Source: NCEH01 sp043195195 (GTDB lineage Bacteria; Pseudomonadota; Alphaproteobacteria; Rhizobiales; Xanthobacteraceae). From it: a DNA stretch of 64,000 nt. The position numbers and the translations under genes are program-made. Position 1 is the stretch's first letter. Each line of letters begins with the position of its first letter. The stretch is taken from assembly GCF_043195195.1 (NCBI RefSeq), contig NZ_JBAFWT010000001.1, forward strand, positions 310,001-374,000, in the 5' to 3' direction. Below the pieces are notes generated by a model that was not told the origin of the DNA, made no database searches, and was given only the letters and a program-made list of their open reading frames with translations. Shown in pieces: positions 42,171-49,813 of the stretch.

Positions 42171-43100
42171 TCAGCCGTGCATCAGCGCGGTGACATGGGC
42201 GGAGGCGGAAGAAGCCAGGCCCTCGAGGTCGTAGCCGCCCTCCAGCACCGAGACCAGGCGGCCCTCGGCCTGCTTGTCGGCGATCTCCATCAAGCGCTTG
42301 GTGATCCAGGCGAAATCGGTGTCCACCAGGCGCAGGGACGCGAGCGGATCGCGCACATGGGCGTCGAAGCCGGCCGAAACCAGGATCAGTTCAGGCGCGA
42401 AATTATTGAGCCGCGGCAGGATGCGGCTTTCCATCGCCTCCTTGAACTTCACCCCGTCGTCGCCCGAGCGCAGCGGCGCGTTGACGATGGTGTTGGCGGC
42501 GCCGTTCTCGCTCACCGCGCCGGATCCGGGATAGAGCGGCATCTCGTGGGTGGAGCAATACATCACGCTGTCGTCGGCCCAGAAGATCTCCTGGGAGCCG
42601 TTGCCGTGGTGCACGTCGAAATCGACGATGGCGACCCGCTTCAGACCATATTTCGCCTGGGCGTGGCGGGCGGCGATGGCCACCTGGTTGAGCAGGCAGA
42701 AGCCCATCGGGCGCCGGGTTTCGCAATGATGGCCGGGCGGGCGCATGGCGACGAAGGCATTGTTCACCTTGCCCTCCATCACCTCGTCGACCGCGTAGCA
42801 GGCGCCGCCGACGGCGCGCAGCACCGCTTCCCAGCTGCCCGGCGCCATCACCGTATCGGAATCGATGCGCACCAGCCCGCTCTCCGGCGAGGCGGCGGCG
42901 AGGCCGTCGACAAAATCCTCGGGATGGACGCGGATGATGTCTTCGCGTTCGCCGCGCGGCGCCAGTTCGCGCAGCAGGGTGGAGAATTTCTCCTGCTCGA
43001 AGATCCGGTCCAGGACTTTCAGGCGGTCCACGCGCTCGGGATGGCCGGGAGGGGTGACATGGTCGAGGCCGGCGGGATGCGTGATGAGCAGCGTGGACAT
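42171..43100 (-). CDS. Histone deacetylase family protein (AcuC/acetylpolyamine amidohydrolase-like)
   Basis: A 309-residue zinc amidohydrolase removing acyl groups from acetylated polyamines or proteins. The active-site set is complete: His124-His125 in RPPGHHCE, Asp160 and Asp162 with His164 in IVDFDVHHGNG, and the later aspartate in ILVSAGFDAH. The length and pattern fit the class II bacterial HDAC group. It lies alone between the TIGR00266 remnant and the TetR regulator, on the same strand as the latter. Confidence 0.92.
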   Translation of the reverse strand: MSTLLITHPAGLDHVTPPGHPERVDRLKVLDRIFEQEKFSTLLRELAPRGEREDIIRVHPEDFVDGLAAASPESGLVRIDSDTVMAPGSWEAVLRAVGGACYAVDEVMEGKVNNAFVAMRPPGHHCETRRPMGFCLLNQVAIAARHAQAKYGLKRVAIVDFDVHHGNGSQEIFWADDSVMYCSTHEMPLYPGSGAVSENGAANTIVNAPLRSGDDGVKFKEAMESRILPRLNNFAPELILVSAGFDAHVRDPLASLRLVDTDFAWITKRLMEIADKQAEGRLVSVLEGGYDLEGLASSASAHVTALMHG

Positions 43101-43194
43101 TTGGCGTCAGGTCCAGATTGTTTCTTCCCTGACATACCATATCCGCCGAACCACGGAATCATTTTGAGGCGGCTCAAGGGTTGCGGGGACAGCG

Positions 43195-43899
43195 TCACGC
43201 AGTCGTGCGGCAGCCGTCCAGGAACAGCGACACGCAGGTGGCGATGCGGCTTCGGCTCACGGCGTCGAAGGCCGGAGCGGCGATGCCGAGGGTGGTGCGG
43301 CGCAGCGGCTCGTCCGCCGCCATGCTCAGCAGGATGCTGGCGGCGGTGAAGGGATCGTCAAGCCTGATCAATCCCCGCTCGCACTGATGGGCGAGCCAGT
43401 CCGCCAGGGCCTTCGTGGTGTGGAGGCGGCCGTGTTCGTAGAAGGCGGCGGCGACCTCCGGGAAGCGCAGCGCCTCGGCGGTGCTCAGACGATTCTGGGC
43501 GATGGCCTCCGGCGAGAGCACGAGGTGCGTGAACTTCTCCAAGATGTCGAACAGGGCGACGTCGAGCGGGATGTCGTCGGTTTCCGCCTCGATGCTCATG
43601 GTGAAGGTATCGGCCCGCGCGCGGATGATGCCGCCCAGCAGGTCCGCCTTGCCGCCGAACAGGCGATAGACGGTTTTCTTCGCCACCCCGGCCGCCTTGG
43701 CTACCTCGTCGATGGTGGTGTCGGCATAGCCGCGTTCGGCAAACGACGTCTCGGCCGCCTGCAATACGAGCCGCGCGGTCTCCGCATCCGGCCGCACCTG
43801 GGGGCGCCCGCGCGGGCGGTTGCAGGCAATCGTCTCCCCCGTACACGCGCCTTCCACGGACGGAGGCGACACCGACGGGGCGGCAGTGGCTTTCGACAA
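43195..43899 (-). CDS. TetR/AcrR family transcriptional repressor
   Basis: A 234-residue repressor with the TetR helix-turn-helix at about residues 55-85 (YADTTIDEVAKAAGVAKKTVYRLF) after a 35-residue basic extension. The C-terminal ligand-binding domain resembles the AefR-like group. The start is a TTG at 43899 with GAGGAG upstream. It is divergent from the hlyD-type gene, and a perfect palindrome in the 124-bp gap (43949-43964) is the likely operator, so it should repress both itself and the efflux pump until an inducer binds. Confidence 0.9.
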   Translation of the reverse strand: MSKATAAPSVSPPSVEGACTGETIACNRPRGRPQVRPDAETARLVLQAAETSFAERGYADTTIDEVAKAAGVAKKTVYRLFGGKADLLGGIIRARADTFTMSIEAETDDIPLDVALFDILEKFTHLVLSPEAIAQNRLSTAEALRFPEVAAAFYEHGRLHTTKALADWLAHQCERGLIRLDDPFTAASILLSMAADEPLRRTTLGIAAPAFDAVSRSRIATCVSLFLDGCRTTA

Positions 43900-43948
43900 A
43901 TACCCGCTCCTCGCGACTTGAAGCCCAGATTACTTTGGGCATATATAG

Positions 43949-43964
43949 GAAACGAATTCGTTTC
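43949..43964. promoter_or_regulatory. Palindromic operator for the TetR repressor
   Basis: GAAACGAATTCGTTTC is a perfect 16-bp palindrome midway between the divergent tetR-type and hlyD-type genes. TATATA-like sequence just to its left (43941-43946) may be a -10 element overlapping it. The match to TetR-family operators is by size, symmetry and position. Confidence 0.75.
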
Positions 43965-44023
43965 GTAAAGCGTTACACCGCTGCGACGCCGGACCACCGC
44001 GGCGCGGCGAGGAGACAACGGAC

Positions 44024-45205
44024 ATGACCCGCACCACCAACCCAGCGGAACTGAAGCCCGAGCGGCCGGTTCCGCCATCCGAAGCCGTTCCTCCGCCCGC
44101 GTCAGCGGAGCTGGCGCCCGCCGACGACACCGGCACCGCGCCGCCGCGCCGGTCCCACAAGCGCCTGCTGGCCTCCGCCGCCATCCTCGCCCTGCTCGCG
44201 GGCGGAGGCTATTTCGGCTGGCAGTATTGGACCGTGGGCCGGTTCCAGGAATCCACCGACGATGCCTATGTGCAGGCCGACGTGGTGACCGTGGCGCCCA
44301 AGGTCGGCGGCTATATCGGCGCCGTCCTGGTGGGGGACAACGAGGCCGTGCGCAAGGGCCAGGTGCTCGCCCGCATCGACGACCGCGACTATCAGGTGGC
44401 GCTCGATCAGGCACAGGCGGACGTGGCGGGCGCGAAGGCCGACATCGCCAACACCGAGGCCCTGCTCGACCAGCAGAAGGCGGTGATCGACGGCGCCCGC
44501 GCCACGCTCGACACCGACAAGGCCAACGCCACCTTCGCCCAGCAGGATAGCGCGCGCTACAACACTCTGGCCAAGAGCGGCTTCGGCAGCCTGCAGAATG
44601 CGCAACAGGCCACCGCCAAGATCGCCGCCGCCGAGGCGACGGTGCAGAAGGACCAGGCCGCGCTGGTCGCATCCCAGAAGCAGGTCAACACCCTCAACGC
44701 CCAACTCGACAAGGCAAAGGCCACGCTCGCCCATAACGAGGCGCTGCTCCAGCAGGCCCAGCTCAACTTGAGCTACACGCAGATCGTCGCGCCCGAGGAC
44801 GGCGTGGTGGGCAATCGCAGCCTGCGGGTGGGCCAGTTCGTGCAGGCGGGCACCCAATTGATGGCGCTCGTGCCGGCCCAGGGCGCCTATATCATCGCCA
44901 ATTTCAAGGAAACCCAGCTCACCGACGTCCGCAAGGGCCAGAAGGTCTCGATCGAGGTGGACACCTTTCCCGGCCAGGAGGTGACCGGCCACGTGGACAG
45001 CGTCGCGCCGGCGAGCGGACAGATCTTCGCCTTGCTGCCCCCGGACAATGCCACCGGTAATTTCACAAAAATCGTCCAGCGCATCCCTGTGAAGATCACC
45101 GTCGATCCGCAGGGCCCGCTCGCTGGCCGGCTGCGCCCCGGCATGTCGGTGGTGCCCACCGTCACCGTGAAGCCGCCCGCTCAGACGACCGCCGACGCGT
45201 CCTGA
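44024..45205 (+). CDS. HlyD/EmrA family membrane fusion protein
   Basis: Periplasmic adaptor linking the inner-membrane pump to an outer-membrane channel. The 393 residues have a proline-rich cytoplasmic N-terminus, one transmembrane helix (about 46-67), a lipoyl/barrel half (STDDAYVQADVVTVAPKVGGYIGAV), a long helical hairpin rich in Ala/Gln (about 125-250), and the second lipoyl half (LSYTQIVAPEDGVVGNRSLRVGQFV). It starts the pump operon; the MFS gene follows after 118 bp. The tetR-type gene is divergent. Confidence 0.94.
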   Translation: MTRTTNPAELKPERPVPPSEAVPPPASAELAPADDTGTAPPRRSHKRLLASAAILALLAGGGYFGWQYWTVGRFQESTDDAYVQADVVTVAPKVGGYIGAVLVGDNEAVRKGQVLARIDDRDYQVALDQAQADVAGAKADIANTEALLDQQKAVIDGARATLDTDKANATFAQQDSARYNTLAKSGFGSLQNAQQATAKIAAAEATVQKDQAALVASQKQVNTLNAQLDKAKATLAHNEALLQQAQLNLSYTQIVAPEDGVVGNRSLRVGQFVQAGTQLMALVPAQGAYIIANFKETQLTDVRKGQKVSIEVDTFPGQEVTGHVDSVAPASGQIFALLPPDNATGNFTKIVQRIPVKITVDPQGPLAGRLRPGMSVVPTVTVKPPAQTTADAS

Positions 45206-45323
45206 CACCGCAGCCCGACCCGCGCCATTAAAACCGTGCGCGAACGCCGCGCATCCTGACCGAGGTGCCCCGGACCGCACCATTCGAACTGAGGCGCGAA
45301 CGCCGCGCCGCCGGACTGACATC

Positions 45324-46904
45324 ATGTCCCAAGCCACCACATCCGCCCCCGCGCCGATACAGGACAAGGCCACGACCCGGGTCTGGATCGCAGTCATGGG
45401 CACCATGCTCGGCGCGTTCATGGCGGTGCTGAACATCCAGATCACCAATTCCTCCCTCGCCAATATCGAGGGCGGCATCGGCACCGGCGCGGACAATGGC
45501 GCCTGGATCTCCACCGCCTATCTGATCGGCGAGATCATCGTCATTCCGCTCACCGATTATCTCAGCCGGGTGTTTTCCTTCCGCCGGTTCCTGATGGTGA
45601 ACGCGGCGCTGTTCCTCGCCTTCTCGGTCGCCTGCGCGTTCGCACAGAACTTGAGCCAGATGATCGTGCTGCGCGGCTTCCAGGGGTTTTGTGGCGGCGT
45701 CATGATCCCCATGGCCTTCACCTACACGCTGACCAAGCTGCCCAAGTCCCAGCAGCCGGTGGGCATGGCCATGTTCGCGCTCACCGCCACCTTCGCGCCA
45801 GCCATCGGTCCCACCATCGGCGGCTATCTGACCGAGAATTACGGCTGGCAGTACATCTTCTTCATCAACCTGGTGCCCGGCGCCTTCATGCTCACGGCGC
45901 TGTTCTTCACGCTCGACCGCGAGCCCATGAACCTGCCGCTGCTGAAGGAGGGCGACTGGCTCGGCATCGGCACCATGGCGATCGGCCTCGCGGCGCTGCA
46001 GACCGTGCTGGAAGAGGGCAACAAGAACGATTGGTTCGGCTCGCCCTTCATCACCCGCATTGCGGTGGTGGCCGTGGTGTTCCTGGCCTTGTTCCTCATC
46101 ATCGAGTTCAACGTGAAGAAGCCGGCCGTGAACCTGCGCGTGCTCGCGGACCGCAATTTTGCCCTCGGCACGGTCGCAAACGTGATGGTGGGCTTCGCGC
46201 TCTACGGCTCGGTTTTCATCCTGCCGCAATATCTCGGGCAGGTGCAGGGCTATAATTCCGAACAGATCGGCTCGGTCATGGCCTGGGTGGGCCTGCCGCA
46301 GCTCATCCTGATTCCGCTGGTGCCGATGCTGCTGACGCGGGTGGATGCGCGCTATGTGGTGTTCGCCGGGCTGGCGATCTTCGCGACGAGCTGCTTCATG
46401 AACACCCATATGAGCGTGAATTATGGGGGCGATCAGCTCTTCTGGCCCAACATCGTGCGCGCCGTCGGCCAAGCGGTGATCCTCGCGCCGCTCAGCGGCA
46501 TCGCCATGCGCAGCATCGCGCGGGCGGACAGCGCTGCCGCATCCGGCATCTTCAACATGCTGCGCAACCTCGGCGGCGCGGTCGGAACCGCGGCGCTCGC
46601 CACCATCGTCACCAAGCGCGAGCAGTTCCACTCGAACGTGATCGGCCAGTCGGTGACGGAGTTCGGCATCGCCGTGCAGGAGCGGCTCGCCACCATGCAG
46701 GGCTATTTCATGGCGCACGGCGTCCCCGACCCGGACATGGCGCGCCATCAGGCGGTGATCTATCTCGGCAAGGTGGTGAAGCAGCAGGCCCTCGTGATGA
46801 GCTACAGCGACACCTTCGCCATTATCGGCGCAATGCTGCTGATTGCCGCCTTCGCAGTGCTGCTCACCCGCAAGGGCGCGGTCAGTACCGCCGGCGCGCA
46901 CTGA
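45324..46904 (+). CDS. DHA2 family drug efflux MFS transporter (EmrB-like)
   Basis: A 526-residue major facilitator pump with about 14 helices, the DHA2 arrangement. Family signatures are seen: MGTMLGAFMAVLNIQITNSSL in helix 1, DYLSRVFSFRRFLMV in the first loop, and FVGVGMxMP-type GGVMIPMAFTYTLTKLP. It works with the HlyD-type adaptor upstream to expel hydrophobic drugs or uncouplers. No outer-membrane TolC gene is included. Regulation is expected through the adjacent TetR repressor. Confidence 0.95.
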   Translation: MSQATTSAPAPIQDKATTRVWIAVMGTMLGAFMAVLNIQITNSSLANIEGGIGTGADNGAWISTAYLIGEIIVIPLTDYLSRVFSFRRFLMVNAALFLAFSVACAFAQNLSQMIVLRGFQGFCGGVMIPMAFTYTLTKLPKSQQPVGMAMFALTATFAPAIGPTIGGYLTENYGWQYIFFINLVPGAFMLTALFFTLDREPMNLPLLKEGDWLGIGTMAIGLAALQTVLEEGNKNDWFGSPFITRIAVVAVVFLALFLIIEFNVKKPAVNLRVLADRNFALGTVANVMVGFALYGSVFILPQYLGQVQGYNSEQIGSVMAWVGLPQLILIPLVPMLLTRVDARYVVFAGLAIFATSCFMNTHMSVNYGGDQLFWPNIVRAVGQAVILAPLSGIAMRSIARADSAAASGIFNMLRNLGGAVGTAALATIVTKREQFHSNVIGQSVTEFGIAVQERLATMQGYFMAHGVPDPDMARHQAVIYLGKVVKQQALVMSYSDTFAIIGAMLLIAAFAVLLTRKGAVSTAGAH

Positions 46905-47075
46905 AAAGCAGGACAGACACTCCCGCTTCAGGCCCTCGGAGCGGGAGCGGGCGGCGTCTTTCTGCCCGCCACGCAACAACGCTGGCACATTTGCAACGAA
47001 ACATTGCAGCAGCGCAAAAATAGCCTGTCAAAAACTCTGATATGAAGCCGCAACGCCTTATCGGAGACTTCTCCC

Positions 47076-48104
47076 GTGTCCCATCTCGAACTTGGCCTAG
47101 ATACGTTCGGCGACGTCACGCGCGGCGCGGACGGGGCCCTTCTGCCCCATGCCCAGGTGCTCCGCGATATCGTCGCCGAGGCCGTGCTCGCCGACAGCGT
47201 CGGCGTGGATTTCATCGGCCTCGGCGAGCATCACCGCGCGGACTTCGCCATCTCCGCACCCGACGTGGTGCTGGCGGCAATCGCCGGCCAGACCACGCGC
47301 ATCCGCCTCGGATCGGCCGTCACCGTGCTCTCCTCCGACGATCCGATCCGCGTATTCCAGCGCTTCTCGACACTGGATGCGCTCTCCAACGGGCGTGCCG
47401 AAGTGATCCTCGGCCGCGGATCCTTCACCGAGAGCTTCCCCCTGTTCGGCTTCCCCATGAACCAGTACGAGACCCTGTTCTCGGAAAAGCTGGACCTGTT
47501 CGCGGCGCTCATTTCCAATCAACCTGTTACTTGGCAAGGCACGCACCGCACGCAGCTGAAGGACCAGGCGGTATTCCCGCCGATCGAGCGCGGAACGCTG
47601 AAGACCTGGATCGGGGTCGGTGGCACCCCGGAATCCGTGGTGCGGGCGGCTCGCTATGGCCTGCCGCTCATGCTCGCCATCATCGGCGGTGATCCCAAGC
47701 GGTTCAGGCCCTATGTGGACCTGTATCACAGCGCGCTCGGGCAGCTTGAAAAGGCCCGCCTGCCGGTGGGCGCCCATTCGCCCGGCTATGTCGCGGACAC
47801 GGACGCGCGGGCGCGGGAGGAACTGTTCGATGACTACAAGGCGATGCGCGACCGCATCGGCGCCGAGCGCGGCTGGCCGCCAATGGGGCGGGACGAGTTC
47901 GACAACGAGATCGAGCACGGGTCGCTCTACGTCGGCAGCCCCGAAACCGTCGCCCGCAAGATCGCGGCGACGGTGCAGGCCCTCGAGCTCGACCGGTTCG
48001 ATCTGAAATATTCGGCAGGCCCCATCCCTCACGACCGGCTGATGCGGTGCATCGAGCTTTACGGCACCAAGGTCATTCCGATGGTTCGGGAGATACTGGG
48101 CTGA
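47076..48104 (+). CDS. LLM class flavin-dependent oxidoreductase
   Basis: A 342-residue luciferase-like monooxygenase using reduced FMN, with the TIM-barrel pattern LELGLDTFGDVT, VDFIGLGEHHRADFAISAP and TRIRLGSAVTVLSSDDPIRVFQ. The long C-terminal part (ERGWPPMGRDEFD, GSLYVGSPETVARKIA) resembles the Atu2307/SP_0267 subgroup. The substrate is unknown. It is monocistronic, 171 bp after the emrB-type gene; the gap has AT-rich sequence suitable for its own promoter. Confidence 0.9.
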   Translation: MSHLELGLDTFGDVTRGADGALLPHAQVLRDIVAEAVLADSVGVDFIGLGEHHRADFAISAPDVVLAAIAGQTTRIRLGSAVTVLSSDDPIRVFQRFSTLDALSNGRAEVILGRGSFTESFPLFGFPMNQYETLFSEKLDLFAALISNQPVTWQGTHRTQLKDQAVFPPIERGTLKTWIGVGGTPESVVRAARYGLPLMLAIIGGDPKRFRPYVDLYHSALGQLEKARLPVGAHSPGYVADTDARAREELFDDYKAMRDRIGAERGWPPMGRDEFDNEIEHGSLYVGSPETVARKIAATVQALELDRFDLKYSAGPIPHDRLMRCIELYGTKVIPMVREILG

Positions 48105-48122
48105 GGTTCGCACAAAGGACGA

Positions 48123-48569
48123 TCAGGCGGCGAGGTGCCGCTCGATCTCCGGCGTCGACAGCGAGGCGAGGTCCTTCGGCACCTCGGCCGTCAGCACATC
48201 CCGCACGGCCGGTGGAAGATGCTTGCGCAGGATGCCCAGCGCCCGGGGCGGGGCGACGATAACGAGGCTATTCACCTCGTTTTGCTGCACGATCTTGCCG
48301 AGCTGGATGGCGAGAGCGGCGAGAAAATCCGCCTCGGCCTGCGCGTGGCGGTCCACGTCGCCCACCGCGCTCCGCGCGGCGCCATGGGACTGGTAAACCC
48401 GGCCCGGCCGTTCGGTGCCGAGGTCCCGGGCCGGCGCGTCCGGCTGAGAAAGAACATCGACGGCTTTCAGGTTGAGCAATTCCGCATCGCCGTCATTGCG
48501 GAAGAGAAGCGACTTCGCACCGTCGCAGACCAGCACCCAGCCCTTCCAGGGAATGTGCACATGTTCCAT
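48123..48569 (-). CDS. Host attachment family protein
   Basis: A 148-residue protein of the Host_attach family, first linked to plant attachment in Agrobacterium but found in many free-living alphaproteobacteria. The start MEHVHIPWKGWVLVCDGAKS and the C-terminal half (NSLVIVAPPRALGILRKHLPPAVRD ... EVPKDLASLSTPEIERHL) match the family. The C-terminal half resembles eRF1-like folds by pattern. It is the first of a group of stress-type genes around an FNR/FixK-like box, which is commonly where this family is found. The frame is open to 48608, but only 48569 fits. Confidence 0.85.
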   Translation of the reverse strand: MEHVHIPWKGWVLVCDGAKSLLFRNDGDAELLNLKAVDVLSQPDAPARDLGTERPGRVYQSHGAARSAVGDVDRHAQAEADFLAALAIQLGKIVQQNEVNSLVIVAPPRALGILRKHLPPAVRDVLTAEVPKDLASLSTPEIERHLAA

Positions 48570-48632
48570 CTGCTCTGTCCTTTCCGTCCGCTGCCTGCCG
48601 GCGCGCAAGACGCGGTGCCGTTTCGCGCGGAA

Positions 48633-48761
48633 TCAATAGGGGCGGCGGCGTGCCTGCACCCGAACCGGGACGCGTGCCGGCTCCGCCATCCGCCGCAGCG
48701 TGGCAAGGGTCATGGCGGCGGGGATCGATAGCAGGGCGATCATCATTATCGTGGACATCAT
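48633..48761 (-). CDS. 42-aa membrane peptide
   Basis: A short frame beginning ATGATG at 48761 with AAAGGAG 8 bases upstream, encoding a hydrophobic helix (MMSTIMMIALLSIPAAMTL) followed by a basic tail (ARVPVRVQARRRPY). The excellent ribosome site and signal-anchor layout argue it is real. It sits 63 bp upstream of the host-attachment gene on the same strand and about 119 bp downstream of the FNR/FixK-like box. No family is recognised. Confidence 0.55.
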   Translation of the reverse strand: MMSTIMMIALLSIPAAMTLATLRRMAEPARVPVRVQARRRPY

Positions 48762-49109
48762 GGCCTGTCTCCTTTCCTGGAGATGGGCATGCGCGCCGGT
48801 CATTACCAGACCTCCAGCACCTGCCCCAGTCGCCTTATGCAACCCAAAGGTATGAAACGCCGAAGATGCCAGCGGGTCCTTGATCCCGATCAAGGCCGGC
48901 GATCGCCATCGGCGCTTCCATCCATGGCGTCGCGGGCGCCGTGAAGTCGTGCCGCTGTGGCGCTAGGCGCCGCGCGTCATTCCCCCGGCGAAGGTACGAC
49001 TCTCCCCAACCGCCCGCGACATCTCCCGGCTGGCGCTCTTGCCTGCGGGGAGAACCTGCGGATGGCTCAGCATGGGCCATCCGCGTCTCTTCCGATAAGG
49101 AGACCGACC
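48762..49109. other. Divergent control region with an FNR/FixK-like box
   Basis: This 348-bp region separates the 42-aa peptide gene (minus) from hsp20 (plus). It contains a perfect TTGAT-N4-ATCAA box at 48880-48893. No convincing coding frame or other repeat is seen. The hsp20 ribosome site AAGGAGACC lies at its right end. Confidence 0.65.
48880..48893. promoter_or_regulatory. FNR/FixK-type anaerobox
   Basis: TTGATCCCGATCAA is a perfect match to the consensus TTGAT-N4-ATCAA bound by FNR, FixK and FnrN. It is 217 bases upstream of the hsp20 start and 119 bases upstream of the 42-aa peptide start, so it could serve either or both genes. Confidence 0.8.
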
Positions 49110-49640
49110 ATGTCCGAACCGACCAAACTCAGCATCAAGACCGAAACCGTTCCCGCTCCCGCACCCGCGACGCGCGGCCTTCCGTTCGAAAATCTGCGCC
49201 GCGAGATCGACCATCTTTTCGATACCTTCCAGACCGGGGAATGGCGCCTGCCCTTCTCGCGCCTCGTGGCGCCCGAGCTGGCTTGGCCGCGCAAGGGGAT
49301 GCTGGATCTCGTGCCGGCGGTCGACGTCTCGGAGAAGCCCGCCGCCTACGAAATTTCCGCCGAACTGCCCGGCCTGGAGGAGAAGGACGTGGAGGTGAAG
49401 CTCGCCAACGGCATCCTCACCCTGAAGGGAGAGAAGAAAGAGCAGAAGGAAGAGCGGGAGAAGGATTATTTCATCTCCGAGCGCCGCTACGGCTCCTTCG
49501 TCCGCTCCTTCCGCGTGCCGGATGGCGTGGATGCCGACAAGATCGAGGCCCAGTTCGCCAAGGGCGTACTGACCGTGACCTTGCCGAAGACCGCCGAGGC
49601 GAAGAACGGCGAGAAGACCATTGCCGTCAAAGCCGCCTGA
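49110..49640 (+). CDS. Hsp20/alpha-crystallin family small heat-shock protein
   Basis: A 176-residue ATP-independent holdase. The alpha-crystallin domain spans about residues 68-165, with VDVSEKPAAYEISAELPGLEEKDVEV at the start and the closing GVLTVTLPKT; the signature IEAQFAKGVLTV is present. An N-terminal amphipathic region precedes it. The ATG at 49110 has AAGGAG 8 bases upstream. The longer frame from 48957 is not family-like. An upstream FNR/FixK-like box suggests low-oxygen induction. Confidence 0.94.
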   Translation: MSEPTKLSIKTETVPAPAPATRGLPFENLRREIDHLFDTFQTGEWRLPFSRLVAPELAWPRKGMLDLVPAVDVSEKPAAYEISAELPGLEEKDVEVKLANGILTLKGEKKEQKEEREKDYFISERRYGSFVRSFRVPDGVDADKIEAQFAKGVLTVTLPKTAEAKNGEKTIAVKAA

Positions 49641-49751
49641 GGGCGCAGCCCGCGCGCGGCAATGACCGCCTTCGCCCCGCGTCGCCGCAGCGGGATGCGA
49701 AGCGTTCGTCTGAAGCGCGCGCCTGTTGCGGCAGTGCCGCCGGCGGAAACA

Positions 49752-49779
49752 GAAAAGGCGGGCCAATGCCCGCCTTTTC
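49752..49779. terminator. Bidirectional terminator between hsp20 and ppdK
   Basis: A perfect 12-bp stem GAAAAGGCGGGC / GCCCGCCTTTTC closes a CAAT loop. Runs of A and T at the two ends make it suitable for both converging transcripts. Confidence 0.88.
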
Positions 49780-49813
49780 CGAAACTCATGACGCGGCCGC
49801 TCAGGCTTGGCGC

